Assembly (NCBI RefSeq): GCF_021531355.1 | Contig: NZ_JADYTS010000015.1 | Coordinates: forward strand, 1 to 44,334 | DNA: 44,334 bases | Reading direction: 5' to 3' | DNA from: Leyella stercorea | Lineage (GTDB): Bacteria; Bacteroidota; Bacteroidia; Bacteroidales; Bacteroidaceae | Position numbers and translations under genes: made by a program | The notes under the pieces: model-generated | The model's database searches: none | Told to the model about the DNA's origin: nothing | Seen by the model: only the letters and a program-made list of their open reading frames with translations | Shown: positions 28,752-37,291 of the stretch, one piece after another | Position numbering within the stretch: position 1 is the stretch's first letter | Layout of the letters: every line of letters starts with the position of its first letter

Positions 28752-30149
28752 ATGGAAGAAGATTGGAAAGACAACCTAGTCACCGACAGCAAAGGGAATG
28801 TGTCAAAGACCATTAGCAATCTCAGAATGATTTTCACGCATGACGAAGACCTCCGCCAAATTCGCTTTGACACCTTTTGTCAAGACGACATTTCCTTTTC
28901 GCCTTTGTTCCGCAATGTCAATGGGAACAAGGTGGATGAAGAATCCGTAGGAAAGATTCAAGACTATTTGGAGCAGAACTATGACTTACGCCTCACACAG
29001 AACAAGGTGTTTGAGATATTGAAGACCACGGCTTCCGAGCGCAACTTCAACCCAGTGCAAGACTACATCTGTAAGGAGAAATGGGATGGCACACCTCGCA
29101 TTGAAACTGCCATCATTGATTACCTCGGTGCGGAAGACACACCACTCATCAGAGAACAGACCAAGTTGTGGTTTGTGGCAGCTGTTGCGCGTGCCTTTGA
29201 GCCTGGTTGCAAGTTCGACAATGTGCTCACTTTGCCAGGACCACAAGGTATTGGCAAAAGCACGTTCTTCAAAGTTATTGGAGACAGATGGTTCAACGAC
29301 TCTTTTTCGTTCGCAAGTGGTGACAAGGAAAAGGTTGAGACTATCACGAATGGTTGGATTATCGAGATAAGTGAGCTAAACGGTATGAAGCGAGCCAATG
29401 ATGCAGAGGCGGCAAAGGCTTTCCTTAGCCGTCGTAGCGACTGTATGCGCCCTGCCTATGGCCGCAAACCTATAGAGTACTTGCGCCACAATGTTTTTGC
29501 AGCCACCACAAACGAGACCAACTTCCTGCAAGGCGATAATGGCAATCGTCGTTGGTGGATAGTACCTGTTCAAGGCAATGGTCATGTCTCCGACTGGCTC
29601 TCAATCTTGCAGTCTGCGGTGCATCAACTATGGGCAGAGGCATATACCTATTATAAGAGAGGCACGAATCTCTATTTGTGTCCAGAATTGGAGGCAAAAG
29701 CGAACGATGTGCAAATGTGCCATTCAAGCATTCTCAACGATCCTATTCTTGATGACATCAAGCTCTATTTGGAACGCCTTGTTCCAAAAGCTTACGACAC
29801 ATGGAGCATTCCCATGCGTGCAGCCTATCAGAAAGGTGCATATACCGAAGCAACACCTAACAGCAAACCAGAGGTGCTGCTAAACATGGTATGTGCAAGA
29901 CAGATTATCGAAGAGTTGCCCAACGACCTTGTACGTAGGAATCCTGCCAAGTACACAGCCCAGTACATCAACCGCCTCATGTCATTGGTGGACGGATGGG
30001 AGCGCAGCGAGCAGGAGAAGGTTAAGGGATTGCACCCTTCATACTGCGACAAGACAGGACGGGCGAAGCACCCATGGGTGAGAATAAGTGTTCAACAAGA
30101 AGAACAAAAGGGAAAAGAAGAAAATTGGCTGTCAGAACTACCATTCTGA
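28752..30149 (+). CDS. VirE (virulence-associated protein E) family ATPase, replication type
   Basis: A 465-residue protein of the VirE/VapE family, related to phage and element replication helicases of the SF3/P-loop type. The Walker A motif is GPQGIGKST (about residues 163-171). Downstream motifs are WIIEISELNGMKRANDAEAAKAFLSR and NVFAATTNETNFLQGDNGNRRWWIVPV, which are diagnostic of the family. The N-terminal primase half found in longer VirE proteins is missing, so a primase would have to come from the host or helper. It probably serves replication of the excised circle or stability of the element; the family name does not mean it is a virulence factor. Confidence 0.9.
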   Translation: MEEDWKDNLVTDSKGNVSKTISNLRMIFTHDEDLRQIRFDTFCQDDISFSPLFRNVNGNKVDEESVGKIQDYLEQNYDLRLTQNKVFEILKTTASERNFNPVQDYICKEKWDGTPRIETAIIDYLGAEDTPLIREQTKLWFVAAVARAFEPGCKFDNVLTLPGPQGIGKSTFFKVIGDRWFNDSFSFASGDKEKVETITNGWIIEISELNGMKRANDAEAAKAFLSRRSDCMRPAYGRKPIEYLRHNVFAATTNETNFLQGDNGNRRWWIVPVQGNGHVSDWLSILQSAVHQLWAEAYTYYKRGTNLYLCPELEAKANDVQMCHSSILNDPILDDIKLYLERLVPKAYDTWSIPMRAAYQKGAYTEATPNSKPEVLLNMVCARQIIEELPNDLVRRNPAKYTAQYINRLMSLVDGWERSEQEKVKGLHPSYCDKTGRAKHPWVRISVQQEEQKGKEENWLSELPF

Positions 30150-30556
30150 CCATCTCCTTTCTTTTATTTCATGTCCCTTTGTCCCTAATATTTTCCTATA
30201 AAGGCTAAAAATAATAGTGTATAGGATAAATAAAGGATTTGTACCCTTAACCGAGGGACAGCTTGGGACATACGTTCGCTTGGCATCGCATTTTACAGAT
30301 GCCAAAGCCACTATCGAGTGATGAAAAAAGATTTTTTCTTTCCCTTTCTTTTCGCCAGCAACCAATCTTTATGGATATATCACCACAGAGTCTGTACCTC
30401 CGTTTGCCGTAGGCTTTTTAGGAGGTCTAAACAAGAAGTACCAGTGTCTGACGGTTTTGCTTCGCTTGCCGCTTCCTACTGGCATCCTTGAATGTTCGCA
30501 GGCTCACATTGGCAATCCTTTTATACCAGAGTATCATTTTCAACAACGCATTTACA
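30150..30556 (+). other. Structured non-coding region before mobC: oriT candidate
   Basis: About 400 bases without a convincing gene. Inverted repeats are visible: TGTCCC/GGGACA pairs (30172-30185 with 30255-30270), GGCATC/GATGCC (30282-30303), and CCAGT/ACTGG (30441-30482) enclosing a GCTTCGCTTGCCGCTTCC stretch. Position directly upstream of the MobC and MobA genes is where related elements carry oriT. The nic site cannot be placed from the sequence alone. Confidence 0.4.
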
Positions 30557-30952
30557 ATGACAGAAGATAAAGACAACTACAAAGAGAAGACTTCAATGAA
30601 GAGATCTCCTAAAGACAGGCATATTGATGTTCGTTTCACAGAAGACGAGTTTAACCGTGTATTGAAGAATGCCCAATTGTCGGGAAGAAGTAAGAGCATC
30701 TATCTCCACGACATTGCCATTGGGCATAATCCCTCTTTACCCATGACTGCTGAACAACAAGAAGCCTTGAAAGGCTTGACTGGTGCAAGAGCAGAATTGG
30801 TTTACGTGCGCAATGCGCTTCACGCCTTGCCACAAGCAGAGCGGAAGAAACTCTTCAAGAGAGCAGACTTCATGGAGCGTTGGCTTCAAGGTGTCAACGA
30901 CATCATCAGGGAATGGAGCCATATTAGAGACAGATTTTTAGACATGATATGA
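30557..30952 (+). CDS. MobC-like relaxosome accessory protein
   Basis: A 131-residue protein resembling MobC/plasmid mobilization relaxosome proteins. The N-terminal KRSPKDRHIDVRFTEDEFNRVLKNAQLSGRSKSIYLHDIAIG has the ribbon-helix-helix-like start of that family. The C-terminal half is helical (QAERKKLFKRADFMERWLQGVNDIIREW). ATG 30557 is chosen because the preceding 23 residues of the longer frame are hydrophobic and not family-like. The stop overlaps the MobA start (ATGA). The expected role is to bind oriT and help the relaxase open and nick it. Confidence 0.8.
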   Translation: MTEDKDNYKEKTSMKRSPKDRHIDVRFTEDEFNRVLKNAQLSGRSKSIYLHDIAIGHNPSLPMTAEQQEALKGLTGARAELVYVRNALHALPQAERKKLFKRADFMERWLQGVNDIIREWSHIRDRFLDMI

Positions 30953-32208
30953 TATCAAAAGCATCAGCCATTCAGCATGGTCAGGCAATGACCAATTATG
31001 CAACAAAGAACAATCGTGCAGACATCGTCAAGACCAACCATCTTAGCGAAGGTCTGCCTCCTATGGGCATGTGGGATGAGATGGTTCTGCATCAGTCCAT
31101 GTTCAAGCAGAGGTATGTCAAGAAACCCATCGAACTGACCTCCATACGTTTTGAACTTTCCCCGTCTGAGGAAGAAGCACGAAACTGGAATCTGGATGAT
31201 TGGCAAAGATGCCTTAATGAGTTCATCCATGAGATAGACAATATCTCAAAAGTGAACCATATCGGCAAAAGAAAAGGTAAGTCTGCAATATCAGTAAAAC
31301 CTACCAATATAGCCAACTCACAGTATTTTGCAGCTCTGCACCATGACTCCAAGAGTGGTATTCCCCACCTGCACCTGGTGGTGAACCGCCTTGACATGGA
31401 CGGCAATCTCAATGATGTGAAGTTCATCGGTGAACGTGCCGTAATGGCAGCGAAAGCCGTCAATCTGCATCATGGATGGAAAGACGCTATGGATATTCGC
31501 AATCAGCGTATTGTAGAGGTAACTAACGCCTGCATGAATGTGTTGAGTTCCATGTCTGCCTTTGACTGGAATGTCTATACCGACAGATTGAGGTCAAAGG
31601 GGTACAACATTGAGTTAATCCGTGACAAGACAAATCAAGCAAAGGTGCATGGGTATCGCTTCAAATTTGGTAGAACGACCATCAAGGCATCTGAACTGGG
31701 CGTTGGCAGAAATCTCACGGCATCGAAAATAGAGAGCACTTTCCATAGGCTGCATCCACAAGCGTTTCCTATTAGTCAAAGGTCATCTGCCTTTGTGCCA
31801 AATCCAACAACAGAAGAAGGTCGGGATGTAGCCAAGCCAAGTGGTTTGTCTCATCCTTACAATGTGGTTCAACCAAAAGGCTCTCCTTGTTTCAGAAAGG
31901 TGCTGCAAGTTGATGGCAAGCACTTCAATATACAGATGCTAACTATAGCATACGATGCGATGAACAGTTGTATCAAAGTTCCCGAAAATGGATCTGCAAG
32001 TCATAATGACATTATGAATGTGGCGATGCTGCTCTTTATGGGCTACCTTGATGCTGCCACCAGTATGTCGGAGTCGTGTGGTGGCGGTGGTAGTCCAGGC
32101 AGTAGTTGGGGACGTGACAAGGACGAAGATGACCGTGACTGGGCAAGACGTTGCGCAATGCAAGCCAATTGGCTCTGCAAACCGATAAAGAGAAGTCGTA
32201 GAAGATAA
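30949..32208 (+). CDS. MobA-type relaxase/mobilization nuclease
   Basis: A 419-residue relaxase of the relaxase/mobilization nuclease family, probably MOB-P-like. The N-terminal start (MISKASAIQHGQAMTNYATKN) has a tyrosine (Y17) that may be the nicking residue. The metal-binding three-histidine motif is H132, H140 and H142 in LHHDSKSGIPHLHLVVNRLD. The C-terminal part is variable and holds a Gly/Ser-rich stretch (about residues 388-398). It should nick oriT, stay covalently attached to the 5' end and pilot the strand through a mating channel supplied by a helper. It is coupled to mobC by a 4-base overlap. Confidence 0.9.
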   Translation: MISKASAIQHGQAMTNYATKNNRADIVKTNHLSEGLPPMGMWDEMVLHQSMFKQRYVKKPIELTSIRFELSPSEEEARNWNLDDWQRCLNEFIHEIDNISKVNHIGKRKGKSAISVKPTNIANSQYFAALHHDSKSGIPHLHLVVNRLDMDGNLNDVKFIGERAVMAAKAVNLHHGWKDAMDIRNQRIVEVTNACMNVLSSMSAFDWNVYTDRLRSKGYNIELIRDKTNQAKVHGYRFKFGRTTIKASELGVGRNLTASKIESTFHRLHPQAFPISQRSSAFVPNPTTEEGRDVAKPSGLSHPYNVVQPKGSPCFRKVLQVDGKHFNIQMLTIAYDAMNSCIKVPENGSASHNDIMNVAMLLFMGYLDAATSMSESCGGGGSPGSSWGRDKDEDDRDWARRCAMQANWLCKPIKRSRRR

Positions 32209-32227
32209 CATTAAAACACTTATCAGT

Positions 32228-32776
32228 ATGGGAAGAAACAAGAAAGATGCAGCACAGGATGTGCTAACCCTGTACAATCAGATGCAGGAAGACGAAATCA
32301 TTGAGAGTGGCAAGGAGGAAATCCACGCCACCCTCAATGAAATTGAATCAGCAAAGGAAGCCCTTTCTTCAGTAATAAAGGAACTTACAGAAGCCAATCG
32401 TACAATGAGATTAACAAAAACCGCTCTTATGGCTGTCCAAAAGAGTACGGAGAATATCGTTGACGGAATCTGCAATGCTATTGTCAAGGCAGAACAAAGC
32501 AACCTCAAAGTAGGTATCAACGATGAAGGACTTGCACAGTTGAATGAGCGGAACGATGCCGCCATTTCAGTCTTCAAGCAAGCTCTCGATGAACATGAAA
32601 AGCGAATAAATGTCCTATTCGCTCACCAACAGAAAGAACTAAAGCGCATCCGAAACATTGAAGAAGGCGCTTACTTCAATGGTCGCACCTATGCTTGGAT
32701 GTTCGGCTTGGCTTTTATAAGTTGGGCAATTATCCTTGTGGGAATCACCATCTGGATATGTATCAAACTTTTTTAG
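32228..32776 (+). CDS. Coiled-coil mobilization-associated membrane protein
   Basis: A 182-residue protein with no recognised catalytic domain. Residues about 15-140 are rich in charged and alanine/leucine residues and predict a long coiled coil. The C-terminus is one transmembrane segment (WMFGLAFISWAIILVGITIWICIKLF). It follows mobA by 19 bases and has the layout of the MobB-like third mobilization protein in Bacteroidetes elements. It may tether the relaxosome to the membrane or coupling protein; this is inference from position and shape. Confidence 0.7.
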   Translation: MGRNKKDAAQDVLTLYNQMQEDEIIESGKEEIHATLNEIESAKEALSSVIKELTEANRTMRLTKTALMAVQKSTENIVDGICNAIVKAEQSNLKVGINDEGLAQLNERNDAAISVFKQALDEHEKRINVLFAHQQKELKRIRNIEEGAYFNGRTYAWMFGLAFISWAIILVGITIWICIKLF

Positions 32777-32798
32777 CAAACTTCAAAACATAAACATT

Positions 32799-33083
32799 AT
32801 GACAGACAGCGAATATATCAAGACAAGAAAAGCAACTGCCGATGCCCTTATAAACTGGGCAAAAACTGGCATTAGACAGTTCGCCATGCGTGAAGCTGTA
32901 AACGACTATCTGGAGGTGAGCGGTGCAAACCGCTCCTCCATCAGTGGCGAAGAGGCCATCCTCGCACACAGAAAAATAGCAGCCAACCGACTGGCGATTG
33001 ACTGCATATATGTGTTGTCTAAAGAGGAACTATCCAAGGTGGATAGGGAATTGGAATGGATTGCAAGTGACTTTCTGATGTAA
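32799..33083 (+). CDS. Small conserved-looking protein of unknown function
   Basis: A 94-residue soluble, helical protein (MTDSEYIKTRKATADALINWAKTG...). ATG 32799 is preferred over the in-frame ATG 32736, which would overlap the upstream gene. I do not recognise a family. It lies 22 bases after the coiled-coil gene and is the last plus-strand gene of the mobilization block, so it is probably cotranscribed. Codon use looks like its neighbours. It could be a dispensable cargo gene or a small mobilization accessory. Confidence 0.55.
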   Translation: MTDSEYIKTRKATADALINWAKTGIRQFAMREAVNDYLEVSGANRSSISGEEAILAHRKIAANRLAIDCIYVLSKEELSKVDRELEWIASDFLM

Positions 33084-33214
33084 GACCTCGGAATAAGAAG
33101 ATAAATGTATGACGCATCAGATGCGATGTCACTTTATCTTTATCTGAACTGTGTCATGCATTGGAGAATCCAGATATAAGAGTTCCATGTTTGTCTATTT
33201 TCCCAGTAATATTC
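33084..33214. terminator. Convergent intergenic region with imperfect palindrome
   Basis: Between convergent gene blocks. GATAAA...GCATC-A-GATGC...TTTATC at 33100-33138 forms an imperfect palindrome that could act as a two-way terminator. Nothing else is visible. Confidence 0.4.
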
Positions 33215-34897
33215 TTAAACGGTTTTAAAATTTCTCTTCTCCATCTTATCATGAACTTCACGCAAGTTCTTCATTAATTCAATGACGGGGGCAGTGGTCT
33301 TCTCTGACTCAGGAATGATAGGGTCATCGTCCCACTCCAATGCATTTCTCGTAGGTTCGTGTGCCGATACTTTCCATGCATCAGTAATGATGACCCTTTT
33401 AAGCTCAATGGCCTCGCTAAAATCGATTTTCATGTTAACATGCATCTGGTCGTCAATTTCAACTGCCACCAGCTGGCATTTGTTAAGTTGAGAATATACC
33501 CGTTCAAAATTATCAAGATTCGACGTGTCTTTTGGGGTCATTGTATGTTTCCGGCACATCACAGCGACATATCGACCTACTGTAATCTTATCAAAAGGTA
33601 TCTCTGGAGTAACACAAGCTCTATACCATGAGGGATGCGACTTGTCAATGCCTCTTATCAAATGCAGTTCTATACTTGGTTCACCCTTTGCTATTTTTTC
33701 TTTCCATTCATGGATGATTTTTCTGCCAGCCTCCAAGTTCTTGAATGCCAGGCCCACTATAGGTGGAGCAGCGAACCATCGGTCGTACATGAAGCACACA
33801 CCCGTCCATCCTGCTTCTTCCCACCATTCCATAGTGCTGGAGATGCTGAATGTTTGTACGCCCAGTTGATTTGTATGTGGGTTCTGATCTGTTAATGTTT
33901 CTCCCTTTGTATCTGCCTTACATACATAGGACTTGTCATTTGCATGTTTCCATTGACGGATTGAATACTTGAACTTATCGCCAAGCACATTATACACTGA
34001 GTTGTTCAGTTCCATCATAGCAGTCACCCTGTCCATCAACTTTTCTTTTTCGTGTCGCTGAGCCACCAACTCTCCTACATCTGTGTTTGATACTGCATTA
34101 ATGGACATGAAACATGCCATAAAGAAGGCAAAGCAACGCCAATATGTTTCTCCATCAAGAGAGTCGTGGTTCACTTTGAACACATATTTTGTTCCGTTTT
34201 CCCGGCTTTGCAGTTCGGTTTGTACCTTTTCTTCTATTTGGCAAATCAATTCTTGCAGTTGTCTGTTAAGTTCTGCATTACGAGCTGCAAGGCTGTCGGC
34301 TTGTTCCGACAATTGGCGATCCTGCACTTTCTGTTCGCTGATTACGTTTCTATTGACCGAATGAAGGATAGTGGTTGATACTGCTGGAGTTACTTCCTTT
34401 TTTTTGCCGAATATGCCTAAGAAACCTTTTCGTTTTGGCTTTTTGGACTGTTCCTGCACACTTTTCTGTACAATAACCGGAATTTGATTGGCTATCTTCT
34501 TGTTAATAGATTGTTGTTCATCCATTAACCGGACTATCTGGAACATCTGTCGTTCCTTATCCTCTAAAAGACTGCGCACACTATCGATGCGCTCTGCTGG
34601 ATAGGTGGCCTTGAAACGGCAGAGCATACTGTCCATTGCCATACGCCGTGCATGGTAATGCTCGATATCTTTATCGTTCCATTCCAGTATTGTTTCACCA
34701 AATAGAGAGAATTTTATCATTTGAATATTGATATTGTTTATCTCTTTTCGGAACTCGTCTATTTTTTTATTGTCAAGTTCTAATGCTTCTATCTCCTGCC
34801 ATTCATAGAAGCTATTATATGCTATACATCCGATAAGAACGGAGATAAGTATATACCCCAACCGTATTGTCTTATAGAAATTCCTGGATCGTTCCAT
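33215..34897 (-). CDS. RteA N-terminal sensor region fused to an unrelated C-terminal domain
   Basis: A 560-residue chimera. Residues 1 to about 231 match the N-terminal, membrane-anchored sensing part of RteA, the histidine kinase encoded after tet(Q) in CTnDOT-type conjugative transposons: [20 protein letters not shown], one transmembrane segment (about 12-30), and a coiled coil with RMAMDSMLCRFKATYPAERI. From about residue 232 the sequence changes; the RteA second membrane span, HisKA and ATPase domains are absent. Instead there are 330 residues I do not recognise, with one hydrophobic patch (WRCFAFFMACFMSINAVS) and a soluble, Trp-rich region. The start overlaps the tet(Q) stop by one base (TAATG), so it is translated with tet(Q). 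No rteB follows. The frame is open throughout, so it may make a stable hybrid protein of unknown role. Confidence 0.8.
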   Translation of the reverse strand: MERSRNFYKTIRLGYILISVLIGCIAYNSFYEWQEIEALELDNKKIDEFRKEINNINIQMIKFSLFGETILEWNDKDIEHYHARRMAMDSMLCRFKATYPAERIDSVRSLLEDKERQMFQIVRLMDEQQSINKKIANQIPVIVQKSVQEQSKKPKRKGFLGIFGKKKEVTPAVSTTILHSVNRNVISEQKVQDRQLSEQADSLAARNAELNRQLQELICQIEEKVQTELQSRENGTKYVFKVNHDSLDGETYWRCFAFFMACFMSINAVSNTDVGELVAQRHEKEKLMDRVTAMMELNNSVYNVLGDKFKYSIRQWKHANDKSYVCKADTKGETLTDQNPHTNQLGVQTFSISSTMEWWEEAGWTGVCFMYDRWFAAPPIVGLAFKNLEAGRKIIHEWKEKIAKGEPSIELHLIRGIDKSHPSWYRACVTPEIPFDKITVGRYVAVMCRKHTMTPKDTSNLDNFERVYSQLNKCQLVAVEIDDQMHVNMKIDFSEAIELKRVIITDAWKVSAHEPTRNALEWDDDPIIPESEKTTAPVIELMKNLREVHDKMEKRNFKTV

Positions 34898-36822
34898 TAT
34901 TTTGATGATACTGATTTTTCAAACATGAATAAAAGTTTATCTTTTTCGTTCATGCGGATATTATCAGAATAACCGCCTTTTGTTATTTGATACCCGCATG
35001 GCTTAACCATAAAAACACCTAAGCCCTTAGTGTATGAACTTACTTCTGAGGCATAGTCTTTACTTGTATTTAATGGAACTTTCCCTTTAATATGACACCA
35101 CTCATTATTGCAACTGATGTCTTCAATCTCAGACATCATTTTTTGCAAATCTGTAATAGCTTTGGAACTCGCCTCCTGGGGTATCTGCAACTCAAAACAG
35201 AGCATCGGTTCGAGAATGTCCACACCTGACTGTTGCAAAGCCAGCCTGAAGACATAGGGGGTCAGCTGTCTGAAATCAGCAGGTGTGCTTACCGGGCTAT
35301 AATACTCGGCTTGAGTAAAAGTTACTTTCAGATCTGTCACTTCCCATCCATGTAAACCCGATTGGCACGACATACGAATCCCTTCAAAAACGGCATTTTG
35401 AAAAGAATGGTTCAGATAACCATAGGAGATGTCACTTTCGATTTGCAACCCTGCCCCTAACGGTAAGGGTTCAAGAGTCAGCCCTATTGTGGCCCAGTAA
35501 GGGTTGGGTGGTACTTCGATCTGAATAATCTTATTGACCTTTTTTATAGGTCGTTCTTTGTAGATAGTCTTGATCTCATCAAAATGGACCTTTACGGAAA
35601 ATCGTTCTTCCAGCAATGTCTGTATGATTTCCTTTTGGGTCAAACCATATAACGAGATTTCCAATTCATCACTATATGAGTTTATGGAAAAGGACAAAGA
35701 CGGGTCTTCAATCCACAATGTATTCAGAGCGGATATCACCTTGCTTCTCTCTTCGGGCTTATTTGGCCGGACGGAGGATTTGAGAGCGGGATGCTGATGA
35801 GATAATCCTTGAATCAAACAAGGTTTAGCACCTAAATAATCTCCGATTCGAAAATCTTCTATATCTTCTACAATCGCGATATCATTGGCACCCACTTCAT
35901 CAACATTTATCTCTCTGCCCTGATAAATAGTCTTTAGATTTTTAATCTTGATGAATTTTTCCGAATCGTTGATTCTTACAACGTCTCGAAGTCTCAGACT
36001 TCCGTCAATTATTTTAAGAAAACTTCTTTTATGCCCTTTGGGGTCATGCTCTATCTTATAGAGATAAGCTGAAAGTCTGTTTGAGACTGATGCCGGAGGA
36101 AGTATAAAAGAAGAAATGGCGTCCAACAACTCATTGATACCGATATTGAACATTGCTGATCCATGTAGCACCGGATAGACTTTGGCTTTTGCCACAAGAG
36201 CGATTATCGTATTCCAATAATCAGCCGGTGAAATTTCGCTATCCGCCAAATATCGTTCTAATATATCGTCGTCATGGTTGCATACAAATTCTTTGTATTC
36301 TTCCTTTATATATGTTTGGGAGCAAACCGGATAAACCGATCCATCGACAACAGTTTGCATAAACAGGACATCTTGCGACAGATTTGTTTTTATATCCATA
36401 TACAAACGCTCCAAATTCACACCGGCACGGTCAATCTTATTGATAAATATAATTGTCGGGATTTGCAGCTTTTGTAAAGTACTGAACAGCAACTTTGTCT
36501 GCGCTTGTATGCCTTCCTTTGCGGATAAGATGAGGACTGCTCCATCAAGCATTTTGAATGTCCGCTCCACTTCCGCAATAAAATCCATGTGTCCCGGAGT
36601 GTCAATAATATTGCATTTCACTCCATTCCAGATAATAGATGTCGTAGAAGCCCGGACAGTAATTCCTCTACGTTTCTCTATATCCATAGAGTCCGTTATG
36701 GTGTCACCATTATCCACACGGCCGCACTTTTCCGTTGCTCCACTGGCAAACAGCAGATTCTCGGTTACGGAAGTTTTTCCTGCATCAATGTGAGCAAGAA
36801 TTCCTAAATTTATAATATTCAT
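34897..36822 (-). CDS. tet(Q): Tetracycline resistance ribosomal protection protein Tet(Q)
   Basis: A 641-residue translation-factor GTPase that displaces tetracycline from the ribosome. The sequence [34 protein letters not shown] and the rest of the chain match Tet(Q) throughout. GTPase motifs are AHIDAGKT (G1), RGIT (G2), DTPGH (G3) and NKID (G4). EF-G-like domains II-V follow, with no truncation. A second in-frame start, GTG 36870, lies 9 bases after a strong GAGGAGG ribosome-binding site and would give a 657-residue form; both lengths have been annotated for this gene. The transcript carries a three-codon leader peptide, so expression should rise with tetracycline. Downstream is the rteA chimera, not the usual rteA-rteB pair. 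Confidence 0.97.
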   Translation of the reverse strand: MNIINLGILAHIDAGKTSVTENLLFASGATEKCGRVDNGDTITDSMDIEKRRGITVRASTTSIIWNGVKCNIIDTPGHMDFIAEVERTFKMLDGAVLILSAKEGIQAQTKLLFSTLQKLQIPTIIFINKIDRAGVNLERLYMDIKTNLSQDVLFMQTVVDGSVYPVCSQTYIKEEYKEFVCNHDDDILERYLADSEISPADYWNTIIALVAKAKVYPVLHGSAMFNIGINELLDAISSFILPPASVSNRLSAYLYKIEHDPKGHKRSFLKIIDGSLRLRDVVRINDSEKFIKIKNLKTIYQGREINVDEVGANDIAIVEDIEDFRIGDYLGAKPCLIQGLSHQHPALKSSVRPNKPEERSKVISALNTLWIEDPSLSFSINSYSDELEISLYGLTQKEIIQTLLEERFSVKVHFDEIKTIYKERPIKKVNKIIQIEVPPNPYWATIGLTLEPLPLGAGLQIESDISYGYLNHSFQNAVFEGIRMSCQSGLHGWEVTDLKVTFTQAEYYSPVSTPADFRQLTPYVFRLALQQSGVDILEPMLCFELQIPQEASSKAITDLQKMMSEIEDISCNNEWCHIKGKVPLNTSKDYASEVSSYTKGLGVFMVKPCGYQITKGGYSDNIRMNEKDKLLFMFEKSVSSK

Positions 36823-36964
36823 TTGGATTAAGCAATAATATACTACAGTAGATGCATTGTCGAAACGCACCTTTTAATACCTCCTCGTAGCATATGAGAA
36901 CTACAGGATTACTAACTCGTATTAATATGTATATTATTACTGCCGCATAACGATTACAAAATTA
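36823..36964 (-). promoter_or_regulatory. tet(Q) promoter and attenuator leader
   Basis: The -7 element TAATTTTG is at 36964-36957 (minus strand), with TTG 17 bases upstream. Transcription would start near 36950, giving a leader of about 128 bases to ATG 36822. It includes the leader peptide, hairpin-forming sequence and a strong GAGGAGG site (36886-36880). This fits the published translational attenuation of tet(Q)-rteA-rteB in CTnDOT. Confidence 0.7.
36937..36948 (-). CDS. tet(Q) leader peptide (3 residues)
   Basis: ATG CGG CAG TAA encodes Met-Arg-Gln. In CTnDOT a three-residue leader peptide controls tet(Q) translation; this matches in length and place. If transcription begins near 36950 as the promoter predicts, the mRNA is almost leaderless at this codon. 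Confidence 0.6.
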   Translation of the reverse strand: MRQ

Positions 36965-37291
36965 CACAAACCTTAATTCCGCAACACTTTGATTTAACTT
37001 TATTTATAAGTTCCTGAGCAACAAAAAGCTCTTGCTTTGGCAAGCGGCAGAGCCGAGCGGCTCAGGATTTTGCCATGTCAGATTTTTCACTTATCTTAGT
37101 GTTGCAAATCAAAACAAGCGTAAATCGTAACAAGACATGGCAAAGGTACAAATAAAATCTGAAAAACTCACACCTTTTGGAGGAATTTTTTCAATCATGG
37201 AGCAATTTGACTCCAAAAAACAATATTACTTCTAAAATAAGAGAAAGGGCTATATCTTATGTCTACGACATAGATGTTTACATGAAATCAC
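36965..37291 (-). other. Gene-free region upstream of tet(Q)
   Basis: About 330 bases between the uncharacterized gene and the tet(Q) promoter. Inverted repeats are present: CCTGAGC/GCTCAGG enclosing a GC-rich stretch (37012-37067), and TTTGCCATGTC (37069-37079) with its complement (37134-37144). No reading frame is convincing. The right border of the imported tet(Q)-rteA segment probably lies here, but no junction can be fixed from this sequence. Confidence 0.4.
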
